From NCBI GenBank assembly GCA_963422465.1, contig OY730171.1, positions 1,426,001 to 1,490,000 on the forward strand: a stretch of 64,000 nucleotides of DNA, given 5' to 3'. This document shows positions 58,672 through 64,000 of the stretch, piece after piece. The translations under genes and the position numbers were made by a program. The notes beneath the pieces are model-generated. The model worked only from the letters and a program-made list of their open reading frames with translations, had not been told where the DNA came from and did no database searches. How positions within the stretch are numbered: the stretch's first letter is position 1; every line of letters begins with the position of its first letter. Source of the DNA: Lichina pygmaea. Its lineage: Eukaryota > Ascomycota > Lichinomycetes > Lichinales > Lichinaceae.

Positions 58672-59503
58672 ATGTCTACGTGTGCCACCACCTTGACCGG
58701 CACTGGTGCCGTCAGCCACGACTCGAACATCGCCATGGCCGCCCCGAAGGCGACGACGCCCAAGCCGAATGCCAAGATGCATCGACGCTCGCGATCCGGT
58801 GAGTGACGAGCCGTGAGCGATGAGCGACGAGCGGCGAGACGCACTCGGTGCGCGCTTGCTTGGGTGGCGCGTCGAAGCTGACCGCGGCCGGCGATTCCAC
58901 CAGGCTGCTTCACGTGCCGACTCCGGAGGAAGAAGTGCGACGAGGGCAAGACCAAGTGCCGAGCCTGCCGCCACCTCGGGCTCCAGTGCGAGTACAAGCG
59001 CCCCATGTGGTGGAGCAACAACGAACAGCGGCGACAGCAGAAGGAGACCGTCAAAGGCATCATCCGCCGCACCAAGATGTCGGAGAAGACGGCCCAGATG
59101 ATGTCGCTCGGCGTCGACACGCCGCCGCGCCTGTCGCATTCCGTCCCGACGTCCGACACCTACTCGGACAACCTCGACCGCACCCGCGACGCCTCGGTCG
59201 ACTCGCAGTTCCCCACCGTCGATCTGTCGCAGACGACCTACTTCGACTCCGTCGACATCTTCAACCCGCCCCTCGTGCACCCGGCCCACGTCGGCCTGGC
59301 GACGCCGAACACGTACTCGCCCTACGACGTCGACGTCCGCACCGAGCGACAGATGTACGTCAACGACGTGCCCACCCGCCGCGACTCGTCCATGTCGACC
59401 TTCAGCGCCTGCTACCCCGGCCAGCTCCCCGCCCTCGACGCCGGCATGATCGAGCCCTGGGCGTCGCCGTTGCAGATGCAGCTCCAGCTTCAGCAGCTGC
59501 AGC

Positions 59504-59534
<31 letters not shown>

Positions 59535-60183
59535 GCCACCGAACGATGGCCAGACTGAGCTGCAGCGGGACGACGGACGAACAGGGCAGGAGGAGGGGGA
59601 GGAGGAGGAGGAGGAACAGGAGGACGGCGGCGACGACGACGACGACGACGCGACGCCGACCTGGACCGGCATCCTCAAGTCCGAACCTGAACTCGGCTAC
59701 TTTGACGTCGCGCCCGTCGTCGCCCCCATGATGTCGCGACAGGCCGTCATCCACGTCGACGAGGCCGACCGACCCCTGCTCGACCACTTCATCGGCAGCG
59801 TCCTGCGCCTCATCTTCCCGGTCTTCGAGCTCAACCGGCCCGGCTCGGCCCGGGACTGCGTCGTGCTGCCCGCGCTCGAGACGAACCGCTGTTACCTGCA
59901 CTGCTGCCTCAGCGTCGCGGCCCTGCACATGAAGGCCACCTCGGCCGAGTCGGCCGACGGCCTGGACCAGGACGTCATGCGACATCGCGCCGCCGCCGTC
60001 GCCGAGCTCTGCGAGGCCCTGCGGCGCGACGCCGAGCACGCCTACATCCTCGACGCCACCCTGGCCATGATCGTCTTCCAGTGCGCCGTCGGCCGCCCGG
60101 ACGACGGTCTGCCCGACATCCCCTGGCACCAGCACTTCCAGGCCGCCTCGGACCTCGCCCTGCGACTCGAGCTGCCCCGGACG

Positions 60184-60223
<40 letters not shown>

Positions 60224-60993
60224 CCGTCCAACCGACCCTGTCGTCGACGTCGTCGTCTTCCTTCGCCATGGGCCTGACGTCCTGGATCGACATCCTCGGC
60301 GGCACCATGCTCGGCCGCGCCCCCGTCTTCGCCGACACGTACCGCGAGCGGCACCTGCTCCTGTCGTCGTCGGGCCTCTGCGAGCTCATGGGCTGCGACG
60401 ACCGCGTCATGTACCTCATCTCCGAGATGGCCTGCCTCGAGGCGCTCAAGATCGGTGGCATGGACGACATGAGCCTGTGCAACCACGTGCATCACCTGGC
60501 CCTCGCCGTCGACGCCACCGAGATCGGCCCCGGCGCCGTCGCCGTCGCGCACCCGTACTCGGCCGTCGGCGCGCTCCGACCCCGACAGCTGGCCCGCAAC
60601 CTGACCGCCATCTTCCGCTTCGCCGCCCGCATCTACCTGTGCAGCCTGATCCCGGGCTACGACCGTCGTCAGACCAACATCGTCAACCTCGTCGACAGGG
60701 TGGCCGAGACGCTCGAGTACGTGCCGGCCGGGCCGGACGGCTTCGACCGCGCCCTCGTGTGGCCGTATCTCATCGCCGGTGCCGCGTCGACCTCGTCGTC
60801 GTCCTTCCGCCAGGCGTTCGAGCGCCGCATCGACCGGCTCGGCCCGGAGCAGTCGGCGTCGGGTAGCTTCGGTCGCATGGAGCGCCTCCTCCGCGAGGTG
60901 TGGCGACAGAGCGACGAGGGCGGATCGGCGCAACGGCACGTGCACTGGCGAGATGTCATGCAACAGCAAGGTTGGGACGACCTCTTGATCTGA
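58672..60993 (+). CDS. Zn2Cys6 transcription factor, Fungal_trans_2 type
   Basis: Predicted nuclear DNA-binding regulator; target genes unknown. Exons: 58672-58798 and 58904-60993, joined by a 105-nt intron (donor GTGAGT, branch GCTGACC, acceptor CCAG) that lies exactly before the first zinc cysteine. Product 738 aa. The cluster is canonical: Cys44-x2-47-x6-54-x6-61-x2-64-x6-71, with the conserved lead HRRSRSG and follow-up EYKRPMWWSNNEQRR. The C-terminal half matches the fungal transcription factor domain (FIGSVLRLIFPVFE, LPALETNRCYLHCCL, FQCAVGRPDDGLPDIPWHQHF, SWIDILGGTMLG, SGLCELMGCDDRVMYLI). Between them are Gln, Glu, Asp and Ala runs encoded by pure triplet repeats near 59508-59535, 59587-59650 and 60184-60222. 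Confidence 0.9.
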
Positions 60994-63900
60994 GAGGAAG
61001 AGCGATCGATCGGTCGGCGTGCGCCCCTACCTTTGGCGTACGGTTGTTCACGGCGGCAGCGGCGATACTATCGGCAGCAGCATCAGCGACGGCGTCTGAC
61101 CTTCCTCGGATGAGGCCATCGTTACCCTAAAAGGTGGATTTTTGATTTCTCTCGTGGATCAGCGACGGCATTGCGTGCGGCATTTCCGGAAGACGACCCT
61201 TTTTGTCCGGACACCCTCCACGACACGAAAAGGCAGCATCGGGTTCGTTGGCGGCGTTGACTACGAACGACGCAAGGGCCATGCCGTGGCACGTACCATC
61301 GTCGTCGCAGGGCACCGACCAACCTTTTGCTGTTCTTGAGCGTCTGTCATGATTTAGCGATGGCGTTGGCGGTGGTCTGGATCCACTGTTCTTTTCTTTC
61401 TTCTTTCAATTTCATCATCCTTTTCCCTCTTCTTCCCTTTCTTTTCTTTCCCTTTCCCTTTCCCTTTTATGTTTTCTCCATCTCACCTCATATCCCCAAT
61501 CTCATCTCATACATGGAACGAGGAGAACATCCCCCCTCGAGAATATTGGTTGATTGATCGACGACGAACGAATGACCGTGACGACAACCCCCATTTCTTT
61601 AACGACGCCGGCGAACGATCATCATCATCATCATCATCATCCCAATCATCGAGTCGATGGTCTCCCATGATGCGGTGGCAACTTGGATTTTTTTTCATCT
61701 CTGTGGGCCCCATTTCATATTTCTTTCCATCTCTTTCCATCTCTCCTCTTTCTTCCTCTCTTCTTTCTTCTCTCTTTTATGTCTTCCATAGCCAAGTGAA
61801 TGGGGGTCCTTGATTAGGGACGGCGCTTCGCTGCTGCTACTGCTTGTGCTTTGATGGTACAGTGACGTTCATGCAGGAGGGAGAGTTGTTTCATGACCTC
61901 CAATCATCTACATTAGAATTGTCTATGACTAAATACCCATCTATCCATCTATCTCTGCTGTGTCACTATACTACTACTTTAAGCTCCTGCCTCCCTATAG
62001 ATGCACAGTATCCCACAATCATACCTTGACCTTGGTCTTTTCCTAGACTTCCAAGAGGCTCTCAGTTCTTGATCCTCTCGATCCTCTCCAAGTCTTCTCT
62101 TGCTTTCCTCTTGAACCAGCTTCCAAGCTCTTTGATCTGTGCTTGATCACGTCTGATTATGTCAACTTGAATCTTCCCACAAGCACTCTTGACTTCTCCA
62201 TACAAGAAGCCCTGTACAAGCTCCATACAAGCTCTGTACAGGCTCTGAACAGACTTCATACTTACAAACTTCACAAGAGCTTCCTCAGCAAAAAGGCCAT
62301 CAATAAATTCTCAATTCTAGTTCTTTTCTACCCTGTACCTCTGACTCTGCTCAAAGAAGAAAGATGAGCACTGGTGTGTTCAAAAAAGCTTACTTCTTCA
62401 TGTCTTCATCCAGCACTGGTCTGAACTTTGTTAGACATGCTTGACTTTCTTCAATGAAGAGTTGAAGTGTCTGAAAGAGTTAGGTTGTGATTCATACATA
62501 CAAGGAGAAGTCAGGACTGGAGGTGGATGTGGACCACACTACTGTACCATGCTTCTCGGTGTGTACCCTTGTACTTGTACTCGTAGGTTGCAGCACGGTG
62601 AGCAATAGCTACTCAAAGGTCATGAACCATCCGCCCAAGTTAAAAGATGCAGTCATAACTTATGACTTTTGCTTAGCACTTACGCTACGGCACCGTACTT
62701 CCCCAGTACGGAAAATATTAGTCAGCATTCCACTCGTACCTCGTACCACCACATCCCTCTCCACTGCCCCCCTGAGTCGAATTGAATATATACTTGACGC
62801 GCCCACAACTCTCTCCACGGACGGTGGGCAGGGTCCCACCGTCCTGGCCCAAAGTGGCCTAATGGTCAAAGCACCATTCATGGTCAAAGTACCATCATCA
62901 GCTTAGGTAAATCAAAACCCCCTCCGTTCGAGTCCGCCCCTTACACCACCCTCTTGTTTTTTCGACCTTTTTTGGAGGTCCTTTTTTGGAGGTCCTTCTT
63001 TGGAAGGGGCGTATGTATCACACCGTGCACACCATCACAACTACGTCCATCTAGTGTAGTGCATCACACCCTTGTACGTACCAGTACACTCATACAGCAG
63101 AAGCTTCACCAAGAATTCCTCGTACAGTACCTAAGGAGTACGTACGGGGGTGAGAGGGTATACCAAGCCTTGACTCTGTCACCCGACCACTAAAATTCAG
63201 CCCTACGCTCACGTCATGATATTGCTCTCACCTTGATCCTCACTCCAACTAGATAGCCGAGGCAGGACAACAAAGCTCGTACAACCCTCACAGCTCTCAT
63301 TGGCCCATTGTACTCATCTCAAATCCCTTCCTCCCTTCAAAGGCACCTGACCTCATCTATCCGCCAACTGGCCATCGAATAAATGGACGCCTTCCTCCTG
63401 AACCGGTCCCTCGGGACGATCCGGCCGTCGACGTTCGAGCGAGCCCAGACAACAAGGCTCATCCACGCGTTGCAGCCCGCGGCCGCGAACGCCATCATAT
63501 TCGATGGATTACCGGACGCACCGGCCAGTTCGCAGCTCGGCACGCTCGACCGCTCGGCGCAGCAGAGATCTACCACCGGTCCTTCCCGTGCTGCCGTAGC
63601 GCAGCCGGAGCGCAGTGGTAGCGCCCATGCCGGTCCGGCGGGAAGGCGGACCGCATCTGCAGCCGGCTCAAGAGCCGCCGTCGAGGCCGCTGCCAGCCTC
63701 CGAGAAGACCAAGGTGGACAACGACGACCTGTGTCGAGTACGGGTACGAGTACAGCAGCACCGCAGAGGGATCCCCGCGCTTATCATACATCCATCTGGG
63801 CTCTTGCTGTGGACAGATTTGAGGGCAGACTGTACGTACATATTCTTCGAATGCGTGCTCTTGGATTGCTTGAATTTTTTTTTTATTGTTTGTAATCTGA

Positions 63901-64000
63901 TTGTCTGTACTTTGATTGCTTGCGTCGACATGATCTCTGCCCTGGGGCTTCTTTCAGTGCGTTCTTGGTGTGAGCTTTCAGAGGCAGAGACAGAGGCAGC
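60994..64000. other. Right-end intergenic region
   Basis: Mostly without gene support. 61380-61800 is pyrimidine-rich with an (ATC)n run at 61620-61641. 62040-62400 is of lower GC with repeated TCTTGA and ACAAGCTC elements; an open minus-strand stretch there has no known domain. 62835-62935 contains an A-box-like GTGGCCTAATGGTCAAAGCAC and a GTTCGAGTCC B-box-like segment but no acceptor or T-stem pairing. 62964-63010 has three TTTTGGAGGTCC-like repeats. Confidence 0.5.
63383..63895 (+). CDS. Possible gene start of unknown function
   Basis: An open frame begins MDAFLLNRSLGTIRPSTF. For its first ~60 codons the third positions are strongly G/C-biased (like the genes in this window), then the bias fades. 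It has no domain I recognise. It could be the first exon of a gene that continues past the window, or chance. A GTACGT at 63831 could be a donor site. Confidence 0.25.
   Translation: MDAFLLNRSLGTIRPSTFERAQTTRLIHALQPAAANAIIFDGLPDAPASSQLGTLDRSAQQRSTTGPSRAAVAQPERSGSAHAGPAGRRTASAAGSRAAVEAAASLREDQGGQRRPVSSTGTSTAAPQRDPRAYHTSIWALAVDRFEGRLYVHILRMRALGLLEFFFYCL

Noticed and set aside
58378-60969. An 863-codon open frame antisense to the Zn2Cys6 regulator
   Set aside because: Arg/Gly/Val-rich low-complexity shadow; the plus strand has clear motifs and splice sites.
62835-62935. Possible tRNA with A-box and B-box-like segments
   Set aside because: No acceptor or T-stem pairing can be formed.
1-64000. 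CRISPR arrays, operons, rRNA genes
   Set aside because: The window is eukaryotic; no spaced direct repeats of CRISPR type and no rRNA sequence seen.

Overview
The window looks like nuclear DNA of a filamentous ascomycete (Pezizomycotina, probably Sordariomycetes). The genes are GC-rich and carry short introns, mostly 55-130 nt, with GTRNGT-type donors, CTRAC/CTGAT-type branch sites and CAG/TAG acceptors. The gene set is also fungal: a DPH6 with two RidA-like domains, mL59/MRPL25, a Msn2/Seb1-type C2H2 factor, a STAND-type N-terminal domain joined to ankyrin repeats, a Zn2Cys6/Fungal_trans_2 regulator and a SAM-PH protein. Intergenic DNA is rich in GTAC palindromes, long C/G homopolymers and minisatellites.

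Layout. 1-5.5 kb is repeat-rich: the 3' end of a Ty3/gypsy chromovirus, a pentamer-tailed retroposon end, a tRNA-like element, a 12-bp minisatellite and the 3' part of a LINE. 5.5-15.5 kb holds three genes on the minus strand: dolichol kinase (SEC59), diphthine-ammonia ligase (DPH6) and the Msn2-like factor. A four-copy tandem repeat of about 160 bp lies between the last two. 15.5-22 kb has no supported gene. 22-31.6 kb is the densest part: an M1 aminopeptidase (minus), mitoribosomal mL59 (plus), PRP28 (plus) and phosphopantothenoylcysteine decarboxylase (minus, tail to tail with PRP28). 31.6-34.8 kb carries two tRNA-like loci, followed by the six-exon PRP39 (plus) and a conserved fungal protein of unknown function at 39.8 kb. 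40.4-50.3 kb is accessory: a third long tRNA-like locus, a possible decayed gene, and a STAND-ankyrin pseudogene split by a retroposon that carries interleaved inverted repeats. A SAM-PH gene (minus) lies at 50.3-52.6 kb and a Zn2Cys6 regulator (plus) at 58.7-61.0 kb, separated by a 6-kb gap. The last 3 kb is mostly empty.

How the genes relate. Most are housekeeping genes with no operon-like logic: protein glycosylation (SEC59), translation (DPH6, mL59), coenzyme A synthesis (PPCDC), peptide turnover and splicing. PRP39 is a U1 snRNP protein and PRP28 displaces U1 from the 5' splice site; they lie 4.4 kb apart, which may be chance. The most unusual material is non-coding: four tRNA-like loci with structured inserts where the anticodon arm should be simple, and the retroposon inside the ankyrin gene. 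Exon boundaries were deduced by eye from splice signals, frame continuity and remembered family consensus. No database search was run.
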